A stretch of DNA of 22,495 bases from Candidatus Saccharimonadales bacterium (GTDB taxonomy: Bacteria > Patescibacteriota > Saccharimonadia > Saccharimonadales > Saccharimonadaceae). Where the stretch lies: the NCBI GenBank assembly GCA_030146045.1, contig JASLDG010000010.1:1-22495 (forward strand), written 5' to 3'. A program made the translations under genes and the position numbers. The notes beneath the pieces are model-generated. The model was not told the origin of the DNA, made no database searches, and saw nothing but the letters and a program-made list of their open reading frames with translations. Every line of letters starts with the position of its first letter. The first letter of the stretch is position 1. Positions 1 through 6,227 of this stretch are shown here, in pieces.

Positions 1-121
1 AGTCTGCTGGATCGTGTATTAAGCTCATACAACTTATAACAAAATATCTCTCCCTGTTGAGGGATCTTTTACATGGGGCGATCAAAGCATGTCCGATCAC
101 TAAGCCTTACCTATCTCCATC
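1..121. other. Intergenic edge, no gene seen
   Basis: No coding region is supported here. A short hairpin (TCCCT at 51-55, AGGGA at 60-64) lies about 60 nt beyond the stop of the minus-strand gene ending at 122. Read on the minus strand it is followed by a weak T-rich stretch, so it may be that gene's terminator, but a 5-bp stem is thin evidence. A motif ACAACTTATAACAA at 29-42 resembles one at 5140-5154. Confidence 0.3.
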
Positions 122-649
122 TTACGCACTCAACTGATCAAGTATCCGCGTGGCGCGCTTTACAACCGCTTTGGAATGGTGTGTTTGCTGAATTTCTAAG
201 AGTGGAGTTAGCTCCTCTGCTGGCGCTTTACCATCCACCACAAACCCAGCCAACGTTTCCATAGTATTGCTCGCGACAATCCAATCAGCCGTATTACTAC
301 TAATGTTTCGCTTCATGAGTGCGATAGCACGCTGGCGTTGGTCAGGTGTCAGCTCAACCTTCCTAAATATTTCTGCCAGATGCCAGTGAATCGACGCCTG
401 GTCGATGGCCGCCACCTCACCAAGCAATCTCTCGACATACGGCTCGAGCCATTCCGGATGCACGCGACACACCTTTTCGAGCGCGTCGATAGCCCGCATG
501 CGCAGCCACGCATCGTCTTCGAATAGGCAGTTATATAGCTCATCCAGGCGCGACTGATCAGCAAGGACTATCTGCACGACCTCCTCGGCTCGCCCTAGAG
601 TGTTCTTTTTGCCACCTACGGCAAGCATCGTTGCAAAGTCTTCGATCAT
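122..649 (-). CDS. HEAT-repeat-like hypothetical protein
   Basis: Soluble protein of 175 residues, almost all helical, with alternating helix pairs such as DDAWLRMRAIDALEKVC and TADWIVASNTMETLAGF that resemble HEAT or Armadillo repeats. Such repeats usually form a protein-binding solenoid; no catalytic motif is visible, so no function is assigned. Three starts are possible: GTG at 670 (overlapping the stop of the upstream gene by one base), ATG at 658 and ATG at 649. I chose 649 because an AGAGGG Shine-Dalgarno-like run lies 9 nt before it and directly abuts the 658 ATG. It follows the DUF5655-like gene with almost no gap, so the two are probably co-transcribed. Confidence 0.65.
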   Translation of the reverse strand: MIEDFATMLAVGGKKNTLGRAEEVVQIVLADQSRLDELYNCLFEDDAWLRMRAIDALEKVCRVHPEWLEPYVERLLGEVAAIDQASIHWHLAEIFRKVELTPDQRQRAIALMKRNISSNTADWIVASNTMETLAGFVVDGKAPAEELTPLLEIQQTHHSKAVVKRATRILDQLSA

Positions 650-669
650 ATTATTCATCCCTCTTCTCA

Positions 670-1035
670 CTAACGCGACGCAAACTCATATCCCTCACGG
701 ATCAATTCCTTCAGCCATTTACTCGTCGCGATATCCTCGCTTTTCACTTCTACATGGTGATTCCAGCGGTGCGCGCTGACTTGGTTGACATAATGAAAAT
801 GCTCGTTGGCCAGCTCCTTGTCGAGGCACACAGTCAGATATAGCGTGCCATCGGGTGTCTTTTCATACACCCATAACCACAAAAACTTGCGCCGCACCTT
901 GTAGCTGAGCTGTGCTTTCTTCTCGTACTCGACCGGCCCAAGTGACTCGACATACTGCACGATATCTTCGGCGAAACTTTGAGTCTTTGGCTTACCGGTA
1001 AAATCGCAGGTCATTTTATTTTGAGCTGTCGTCAT
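670..1035 (-). CDS. DUF5655-like protein
   Basis: Protein of 121 residues. The segment from the conserved-looking SLGPVEYEKKAQLSYKV through the WLWVY strand and the final RWNHHVEVKS...WLKELIREGYEFA resembles the DUF5655 family, small alpha/beta proteins related to the MmcQ/YjbR fold and often found as stand-alone or accessory domains; their biochemical role is not established. The reading frame stays open to 1080, but a TATAAT box at 1042-1047 ends 6 nt before the ATG at 1035, which makes 1035 the likely, leaderless, start. The stop overlaps the possible GTG start of the next gene (122-649) by one base. The family assignment rests on pattern recall only. Confidence 0.65.
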   Translation of the reverse strand: MTTAQNKMTCDFTGKPKTQSFAEDIVQYVESLGPVEYEKKAQLSYKVRRKFLWLWVYEKTPDGTLYLTVCLDKELANEHFHYVNQVSAHRWNHHVEVKSEDIATSKWLKELIREGYEFASR

Positions 1036-1041
1036 ATGTCC

Positions 1042-1047
1042 ATTATA
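1042..1047 (-). promoter_or_regulatory. -10 box TATAAT, leaderless-type promoter
   Basis: A perfect TATAAT on the minus strand is separated by 6 nt from the ATG at 1035, so transcription would begin at or next to the start codon. No good -35 is seen at 16-18 bp spacing. Confidence 0.55.
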
Positions 1048-1116
1048 GCGAAATTGGGCTGGCTTTGGAGAAATAACCATCAGTTAATTCCCGTGCTCAA
1101 AAGTGTAGATTACAAA

Positions 1117-1782
1117 TCAGCTTGAGGAAGTATCTGTACGTGAACTGTATAAATATGAAACTCTATCAATCGCGTGACTTGCCACATATAAGGTGCTTTT
1201 TACAATCGGCAATGCAATATCGCCATAAAGAGTCTCTCCTCTATAGTCATACATCTCGTAGCTTCCATTGTTCTTATCACTTTGGAATAATATTTGCGTC
1301 AAGCTCCAGGTAGGATGCGAGTAAAGAGACAGCAGGTCAATAAGTTGCTTTGTAGCCGCATCTTGCGAGAAACTAACACCTTCAGGCCCCTTACGTTTAC
1401 TCGTATGAGTATATCGAACGCTTTTCTTCTTATTCATGGTCATTGAAAAAAGCCTGTACTCTATATCGCTTAGCTTGGTGTCGTACCGAAGGGGCGAATA
1501 TACTTTCCACCAGTCCTTAATAGCCTCTGCTTTTGTCTGCGGATCAGCAAAAAAGCGCATCTGTTCAGTATACTCAACAGCTAGGCCCGCCAAAAGCTGA
1601 ACGCCGACTAGATCACCACGCTTTTGGCACACAATAATTCGGTAACAAATCGCTAACAGCCCACCAATCAGCATCCATACCGCCCATGCGCGTGACTTAG
1701 TTCGCCTGCCAAGCGATGACTTATATGATTTATGTATCTGCTCGAGCCTTTCAAGCTCTGTGTCTAAATCAGAATATTCCAT
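1117..1782 (-). CDS. Hypothetical membrane-anchored protein
   Basis: Protein of 221 residues. An N-terminal charged helix (LDTELERLEQIHKSYKSSLG, coiled-coil-like) is followed by one hydrophobic segment, AWAVWMLIGGLLAICYRIIVC, that probably spans the membrane, then a soluble C-terminal domain with many aromatic and basic residues. I do not recognise the family. The ATG at 1782 is preferred; a TTG at 1788 is also in frame and lies 6 nt after a TAAAAT box, so a leaderless TTG start is possible. It is not clearly linked to its neighbours: 37 nt separate it from the next stop-to-start boundary and the upstream VOC gene is also on the minus strand. Confidence 0.6.
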   Translation of the reverse strand: MEYSDLDTELERLEQIHKSYKSSLGRRTKSRAWAVWMLIGGLLAICYRIIVCQKRGDLVGVQLLAGLAVEYTEQMRFFADPQTKAEAIKDWWKVYSPLRYDTKLSDIEYRLFSMTMNKKKSVRYTHTSKRKGPEGVSFSQDAATKQLIDLLSLYSHPTWSLTQILFQSDKNNGSYEMYDYRGETLYGDIALPIVKSTLYVASHAIDRVSYLYSSRTDTSSS

Positions 1783-1856
1783 AAACAATCTCTAATTTTA
1801 TTCTACCCCATGTCGAGTAAAATTTCCGAAGAGGACTACGGAGCAGATTGCTAGTC

Positions 1857-2222
1857 TCAAACTACTTTATTTTTGCCAAAATGCGGATTGTAGATCAGGC
1901 CGAGGAGCTGGCCGTTTGGTTTCTTTACCGTCGCGACCACGATATCATCGCCAGTTTCCATCGGCGCTTCGTGCACCGTACAGCCATGCGCCACAAAATG
2001 ATCGACTGCCGCCTGCACATCATCCACGCCAAAGTACGTCCGCGGGCCGTCCACCATGTCCGCATTCGGGTCGAGCCCGAGTTCGTAGCCGCCCACGTCA
2101 AACCCAACATAAAACGGCTGGTCGAAATACGGCTCTATACCGAGCACGTCCGACCACCAGGCTTTATCCGCCTCCAGATTGTCCGATGGATAGATGAGTG
2201 TGCGAAGGCCAAGGGGTTTCAT
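1857..2222 (-). CDS. VOC superfamily (glyoxalase/bleomycin-resistance-like) protein
   Basis: Single VOC-fold domain of 121 residues, made of the usual two beta-alpha-beta-beta-beta modules: LRTLIYPSDNLEADKAWWSD opens the first, TYFGVDDVQAAVDHFVAHG opens the second, and KPNGQLLGLIYNP closes it, ending in the strand that normally carries a metal ligand. These proteins act as lyases, dioxygenases or drug-binding proteins, and the substrate cannot be read from sequence. The frame is open to 2267 but would overlap the upstream gene; ATG 2222 fits the VOC start and lies 6 nt after a GATAAT box at 2229-2234, inside the 3' end of the winged-helix gene. Confidence 0.85.
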   Translation of the reverse strand: MKPLGLRTLIYPSDNLEADKAWWSDVLGIEPYFDQPFYVGFDVGGYELGLDPNADMVDGPRTYFGVDDVQAAVDHFVAHGCTVHEAPMETGDDIVVATVKKPNGQLLGLIYNPHFGKNKVV

Positions 2223-2228
2223 AGGGTT

Positions 2229-2234
2229 ATTATC
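2229..2234 (-). promoter_or_regulatory. -10-like GATAAT before the VOC gene
   Basis: GATAAT on the minus strand, 6 nt before ATG 2222 and lying over the stop region of the upstream gene. It matches the spacing of other leaderless-type promoters in the window. No clear -35. Confidence 0.4.
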
Positions 2235-2946
2235 AAGACGCTGACGCAGTCGCCTCGAGTCGATCAAGAGAATTTAACATCCTATAGAGTGAGTCGATGT
2301 AAGAAACTTTTGATTTTGTCTTCCCAGCACTAATGTTAATCGGAGCCTTCCAAAGAATGGTAAACTCATTTGTTTCAGTATCAAAGGTACCTACGCTTAC
2401 CCCAAATTTAGCAAAATGTTGAATATTCTTTTCTATGATTGCTCGTTTATTAGCGGGCATGATGACGAAACTCCTGGCAGCAAAAGCAGTGTGTCTCGTA
2501 GCTTGCACCAAAGCTTTCTGCCAGTTATCCAGCTTGAATTCTATTGAAATAATCCTAGGACTTGGCAGTTCGAAGTCCCTATCAATACGAAAACCACGCC
2601 TTTTACTATATTCGATAGCGCCGATAGACTTAAGGTCTTTCAGCACTTTCGTTAAGTACGACTGCGAAAGTCCAGTCAGGCGTGTCAATTCTACAATCGT
2701 AGTGAAGGACTTCTTATTGAGGACGACAATTATTTTCGCCGCGCCACTAGTTGAGCCAATACCCGCATACTTTTTCTCAAACTCCTTAAACGCATCCATT
2801 TTCGAACCAGATACAAGTATTAAGTCCGGTATGCCGTTTAGTGTTTCAAATTCGCGTATGTGATGTGGGTTTTTTGTTATTTTATTGAGGCTGCCCGATT
2901 CAATGAATTGGGTACCGAAAGCTATTTCTGTTTGATGATTGCCCAT
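2233..2946 (-). CDS. Winged-helix protein with a putative PD-(D/E)XK nuclease core
   Basis: Protein of 237 residues. Residues about 78-125 form a winged helix-turn-helix (TTIVELTRLTGLSQSYLTKV, recognition helix, then a basic wing KRRGFRI). Around it are motifs of a PD-(D/E)XK nuclease fold: Glu7 in the first helix, GIPDLIL with Asp41, then after the HTH the strand ISIEFKL with Glu136 and Lys138, followed by a helix with the QA pair (148-149) and a strand SFVIM. If read this way the HTH is inserted between the two catalytic strands. A DNA-binding nuclease or a regulator with an inactive core are both possible. It starts 34 nt after the stop of the 2981-4177 gene and is last in the unit begun by the kinase. 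The HTH call is firm; the nuclease call is an inference. Confidence 0.75.
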   Translation of the reverse strand: MGNHQTEIAFGTQFIESGSLNKITKNPHHIREFETLNGIPDLILVSGSKMDAFKEFEKKYAGIGSTSGAAKIIVVLNKKSFTTIVELTRLTGLSQSYLTKVLKDLKSIGAIEYSKRRGFRIDRDFELPSPRIISIEFKLDNWQKALVQATRHTAFAARSFVIMPANKRAIIEKNIQHFAKFGVSVGTFDTETNEFTILWKAPINISAGKTKSKVSYIDSLYRMLNSLDRLEATASAS

Positions 2947-2973
2947 AATTGATCCAATTTAAAGCATTACCAT

Positions 2974-2991
2974 TACTATACTAGTATAGTA
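2974..2991. promoter_or_regulatory. 18-bp perfect palindrome, candidate operator
   Basis: TACTATACTAGTATAGTA reads identically on both strands. It covers the stop codon of the upstream gene and sits 28-45 nt before the ATG of the winged-helix gene. It contains TATACT and TATAGT, both -10-like, so binding by a dimer here would block a promoter. An adjacent 11-bp palindrome (ACCGT, one base, ACGGT) is at 2993-3003. Confidence 0.5.
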
Positions 2992-4177
2992 CACCGTCAC
3001 GGTAAATTGCTATAGCTTGCTTCATGACACTAATTTTTCGTGGACCTGTATGGGGCTCGAACTTAATTCCTGCGTCAATTAACTCACCATAAACCTCAAG
3101 TGCATTATCGATCTTTGCCTCTATGGCGGTTATTTTATCCTCCTCACTAGAGACAGCGTCAATGGCTTCGACAACTGACTGCATCGCTTGCCATTTGTGC
3201 GCAATGGCTACGCCATCCACCCACGGTGTGTCGTAAGGATCATCAACGAGCGGCGCGTCAAGCTCACTACCCAGAGTTATCTTGTCAATGAGCCCAAGCG
3301 TCTTCGCGGACTGAACGTCGGGATCAACATAAATAGCGTTAAGAAGTTGCTGCGAGAAGTATTTTTTCCGACGGCGTCCGCCACCTGTATCCATAAACTT
3401 CTTTTGTGTAAAACTCGATGTGTTATCCCACCATCCAGTTGCAATCGCTTTAGCACCAACTGCTAGATTTAAAAGGTCTGGTACATCCGCGTACCCAATA
3501 ATCACCTCATACCCATTGTCACTCAAAGTTTTAGTGATATACATCACTGCCGCTAAAGTGGCAGGGTTTGACCAATATGAAAGTGGCGACGTAGTTTTAT
3601 CTACAACAATATAGAAGCCTGTCAAATTATCAAATCCAGTTAGAGAGTCAAGAAATGCGGGCAGTGTATCTGTGTTCGAAAGAGCTTGCTCATTTATAAC
3701 AAGACTTGCGAATAGTTTATCTACATCCGAGGAGCGTTTGTCGGCAATATATTCACAAGAGCCGCTCAGCAGTGAAAGAAAAATTGCCTCACTCGTGTGG
3801 TCAAAGCTTTCTACGATTACACTAGGTGTTGTGATTGTTTTTAGATGCGCCTGATCTATTTGATAGTCAATCGTCTTTTTAATATGTTCCGCAAGCTTAA
3901 ATGGTGATGATAAGTCTTTCTTTGTAAGAGGATGGCTGTAGTAAGGATACGTGCTTAGCTTCCCAAATTTTTCAGCACCTATAATTGCATTGACATAAAA
4001 TTCATTATCTAAAAGAATAATGGCGTCATTATTCGCAGCTACTAGATCGTTTTTTGTAGTCTCAATCGTTTCGGGCTTACGAAATAGAGTAGACAAAACC
4101 GCACCGTTAATAAATCCTCGATTAATACCATCAAGAATTCGATCACTCGCTTGATGTCCATCTTGCGCTAAAAGCAT
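2981..4177 (-). CDS. Large uncharacterised protein, possibly TIM-barrel
   Basis: Protein of 398 residues. I do not recognise a named family. Repeated beta-alpha units (FYIVVDKTT, GYEVIIGYADVPDLLNLAVGAKAIATGWW) look like a TIM barrel, and the arrangement in which a residue-rich strand end is followed by GWWDNTSSF and a basic RRRKKYFS segment recalls distant tRNA-guanine-transglycosylase-like barrels, but this is only a resemblance. No signal peptide or membrane segment. The frame extends to ATG 4198, inside the kinase gene; ATG 4177 is preferred because GAGGAG lies 7 nt before it. It begins 4 nt after the kinase stop, so the two products are almost certainly made together and may act on each other. 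Confidence 0.75.
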   Translation of the reverse strand: MLLAQDGHQASDRILDGINRGFINGAVLSTLFRKPETIETTKNDLVAANNDAIILLDNEFYVNAIIGAEKFGKLSTYPYYSHPLTKKDLSSPFKLAEHIKKTIDYQIDQAHLKTITTPSVIVESFDHTSEAIFLSLLSGSCEYIADKRSSDVDKLFASLVINEQALSNTDTLPAFLDSLTGFDNLTGFYIVVDKTTSPLSYWSNPATLAAVMYITKTLSDNGYEVIIGYADVPDLLNLAVGAKAIATGWWDNTSSFTQKKFMDTGGGRRRKKYFSQQLLNAIYVDPDVQSAKTLGLIDKITLGSELDAPLVDDPYDTPWVDGVAIAHKWQAMQSVVEAIDAVSSEEDKITAIEAKIDNALEVYGELIDAGIKFEPHTGPRKISVMKQAIAIYRDGVLY

Positions 4178-4181
4178 TAGG

Positions 4182-5069
4182 CTACTCCTCTCCTTCATTA
4201 AATTCTAACAGTAGAGCGGCTGGATTGCGATACCTATTATGCGGATACTTTTCGAGCAGCTTATGAATAATCTGTCTCGTTTGTTCTGTATAAAGCCCTG
4301 GAGCAAGTGCGGGATACGTGGAGTTTGCGCGGTTTCTATTGAAGTCATCCATACTCGTTACCCCAATAGCAAATGGGTTATAGCCCGTCAACGCATGGTA
4401 AGCCGTGATTCCCAGCGCAAACAAATCAGATCGACTGTCTAACCCTCTTCGCTCTCCTTTTGCCTGCTCAGGAGAAAAGTAAGGTTCTGTTCCAGCAATA
4501 TAGCCCCTTGAAAGAGTGGAGTTTTGGGGTGATAAGTGTACACCGCCGTCAATGAGAACATATCTGCCATTTACCGAATCGTAGACTATATTCTGTGGCT
4601 TGACATCACGATGGATAATTTTATCTGTTTGATAGAGGTTTAGTGCCATAGCAACATCACGTACCATGTGTAGCACCTCAGCCTCTCGTACTGTGCCGTT
4701 TGCTATAATCAAGTCAGCAACAGATTCGTCGCCACAGTGATTTTCAACAAAGTATATATACGTATAACCGTTGATTGCTATCTCGATAGGATCGGTGCCA
4801 TGAAGCGATGGCAAGTGAGGTGACGTATACTTCTTCATTAGCTCTATCTCTCGATATAGTCGCGTCTCTACTTCCGCATCTCGCATAATAGTTTGATAGT
4901 CTACCCACCTGTAATCAATCTTTACTAGTTTCACGATTACTTTTTGACCAGTGTCGTCGGTTGCAAGGAAAACTTCCTTCTGTCCACCACGTCCAATTTT
5001 CTTTACCAAAGTTAAACCAGTACAAAACGGCGATACCTCCGACATGGTTAACTCTGGCTCTTGCGTCAT
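4182..5069 (-). CDS. Hanks-type serine/threonine protein kinase
   Basis: Single cytosolic kinase domain of 295 residues, with no membrane anchor or sensor domain. Visible motifs are the glycine loop GRGGQKEVF (26-34), the ATP-anchoring Lys47 in VIVKL, a candidate helix-C Glu74, the catalytic loop HRDVKPQN (153-160) with Asp155, Lys157 and Asn160, the magnesium loop DGG (174-176) in place of DFG, GTEPYFSPEQ in place of APE, and DSRSDLFALG in lobe F. All catalytic residues are present, so it should be active. It opens a three-gene unit with the 398-residue protein and the winged-helix protein. Start: ATG 5069, 6 nt after a TAAAAT box; ATG 5045 is an alternative that still keeps the whole domain. 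Confidence 0.93.
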   Translation of the reverse strand: MTQEPELTMSEVSPFCTGLTLVKKIGRGGQKEVFLATDDTGQKVIVKLVKIDYRWVDYQTIMRDAEVETRLYREIELMKKYTSPHLPSLHGTDPIEIAINGYTYIYFVENHCGDESVADLIIANGTVREAEVLHMVRDVAMALNLYQTDKIIHRDVKPQNIVYDSVNGRYVLIDGGVHLSPQNSTLSRGYIAGTEPYFSPEQAKGERRGLDSRSDLFALGITAYHALTGYNPFAIGVTSMDDFNRNRANSTYPALAPGLYTEQTRQIIHKLLEKYPHNRYRNPAALLLEFNEGEE

Positions 5070-5075
5070 ATGACT

Positions 5076-5081
5076 ATTTTA
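5076..5081 (-). promoter_or_regulatory. -10 box TAAAAT of the kinase unit
   Basis: TAAAAT on the minus strand ends 6 nt before ATG 5069, the same spacing as the other leaderless-type promoters. No convincing -35. Confidence 0.5.
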
Positions 5082-5124
5082 ACCCAAGTAAGTAACAAGT
5101 TTCTCTAGAATATTCGAAATACGA

Positions 5125-5309
5125 TACAATAAAAGAGCTACAACTTTATAACAATTAATCGGTATCAACCAATTCTTCTTGGTATGGAACGTAATAATGC
5201 GCGCCCATTCGGTCAAGCAACCCGCGTTTCATACCGAGTTGTAAAGTTGTAGCGACTTGCCAATGGTCGCGCTTTTTTGTTTGCGACCAAAAAAGAAAGG
5301 TCGCTACAA
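5125..5309 (+). ncRNA. Structured non-coding segment upstream of the R-M cassette
   Basis: Two 16-nt arms, 5137-5152 and 5238-5253, pair along their whole length (one G-U), and the pairing resumes inside with CGGTAT 5160-5165 and ATACCG 5231-5236. A TACAAT box at 5125-5130 would start transcription at about 5137, the first base of the left arm. A second system overlaps it: TTGTAGCGAC 5247-5256 pairs with GTCGCTACAA 5300-5309, and GGTCGC 5265-5270 pairs with GCGACC 5283-5288. The sequence may be a leader RNA or attenuator for the methyltransferase gene at 5311, a repressor-binding region, or a mobile-element remnant. No convincing gene is seen in this 241-nt gap. Confidence 0.45.
5184..5252 (+). 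CDS. Possible 22-codon leader ORF
   Basis: An ATG-to-TAG frame (MERNNARPFGQATRVSYRV...) lies inside the structured segment and its stop falls in the right arm of the main inverted repeat. There is no Shine-Dalgarno and the frame may be chance. It is listed because a short basic ORF within a foldable leader is the usual form of an attenuator. Confidence 0.15.
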   Translation: MERNNARPFGQATRVSYRVVKL

Positions 5310-5310
5310 A

Positions 5311-6225
5311 ATGGCTCAGAAAAACTTGCATGTCGCAAAGCAACAAAAATTAGATGAATTTTATACACAGATCGGAGATATCGAGCGGGAGTGTTCGCGG
5401 TATCGAGAGCAGTTCAAGGGCAAAATTATTTTCCTGAATTGTGATGACCCAGTGGAGAGTAACTTTTGGCGGTATTTTGCGCTGAATTTTACACGACTGG
5501 GATTAAGGAAGCTTATCGCCACCCACTTTGAGCAGACAAAGCCGAGCTACAAATTGTAACTGACTGGTGACATGAATGAAGATGGCACGATAAACGACGA
5601 TGATATCGTGAAAACGCCACTGAGACAAAACGGCGACTTTCGCAGTCCAGAATGTATTGAGATTTTGAAAGAAGCTGACCTAGTAGTCACGAACCCACCG
5701 TTTTCATTATTTCGTGAGTACATCACCCAATTAATGGAATACGACAAACAATTTCTCATCCTCGGTAATAAAAATGCAATTACCTACAAGGAGGTTTTTC
5801 AATACATCAAAGAGGATCGACTGCGTATCGGTTATAGGAACATCAATAGCGACATTTGGTTCATTCTACCCGACAATGCTGAGAAATGGGAAAAGATAGT
5901 TGATGGCAAGAAAGTGAAACATGTCATGGCCTGCTGGTATACAAATCTTGATGTGACAAAACATCACGAGGTCATGGCACTTTATAAGAAATATACGGCA
6001 GAGGAATATCCAAAGTACGATAATTTTGATGCAATTAATGTAAATGCCGTGGCTGACATTCCGGCGAATTATAGCGGCGTGATGGGTGTGCCAATTACCT
6101 ACCTGGACAAACACAATCCAGAGCAATTTGAAATCGTAAAATTCCGCAAAGGTGACGATGATAAAGATCTGACCATCAACGGCAAATCGCCGTATTTCAG
6201 AATTTTAATCAAAAGGAGGCAGTAA
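5311..6225 (+). pseudogene. EcoRI-family adenine-specific DNA methyltransferase, broken by an in-frame TAA
   Basis: The protein resembles M.EcoRI-type N6-adenine methyltransferases from its first residues (NLHVAKQQKLDEFYTQ, then FLNCDDPVESNFWRYF) to its end. The catalytic motif IV is NPPF in ADLVVTNPPFSLFREY. The frame is continuous for 305 codons except for a TAA at 5557-5559 after SYKL; the sequence resumes in the same frame as LTGDMNEDGTINDDD, as if a single GAA or CAA had changed to TAA. Length and order are otherwise normal for the family. Without readthrough the cell makes an 82-residue fragment, and possibly a 217-residue piece restarted at ATG 5572, 12 nt later, which keeps NPPF. Start ATG 5311 follows GAAAGG at 10 nt. 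It overlaps the Shine-Dalgarno of the nuclease gene, so both belong to one operon. Confidence 0.88.
6217..6221 (+). promoter_or_regulatory. Strong Shine-Dalgarno of the DUF262-HNH gene
   Basis: AAAAGGAGG lies at about 6211-6219, just before the methyltransferase stop, and places ATG 6228 at normal spacing. The nuclease can therefore be translated on its own even when the methyltransferase is interrupted. Confidence 0.6.
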
Positions 6226-6227
6226 TC

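Noticed and set aside
1848..2333. 161-residue plus-strand ORF
   Set aside because: It is antisense to the VOC gene, which matches its family end to end.
5155..5346. 63-residue minus-strand ORF across the structured segment
   Set aside because: It overlaps the inverted repeats and the methyltransferase start, has no Shine-Dalgarno and reads like the complement of structured DNA.
5557..5559. Codon reassignment as explanation of the in-frame stop
   Set aside because: The codon is TAA, used as a normal stop elsewhere in the window (for example 17637-17639), and TGA also ends real genes, so no recoding is indicated.
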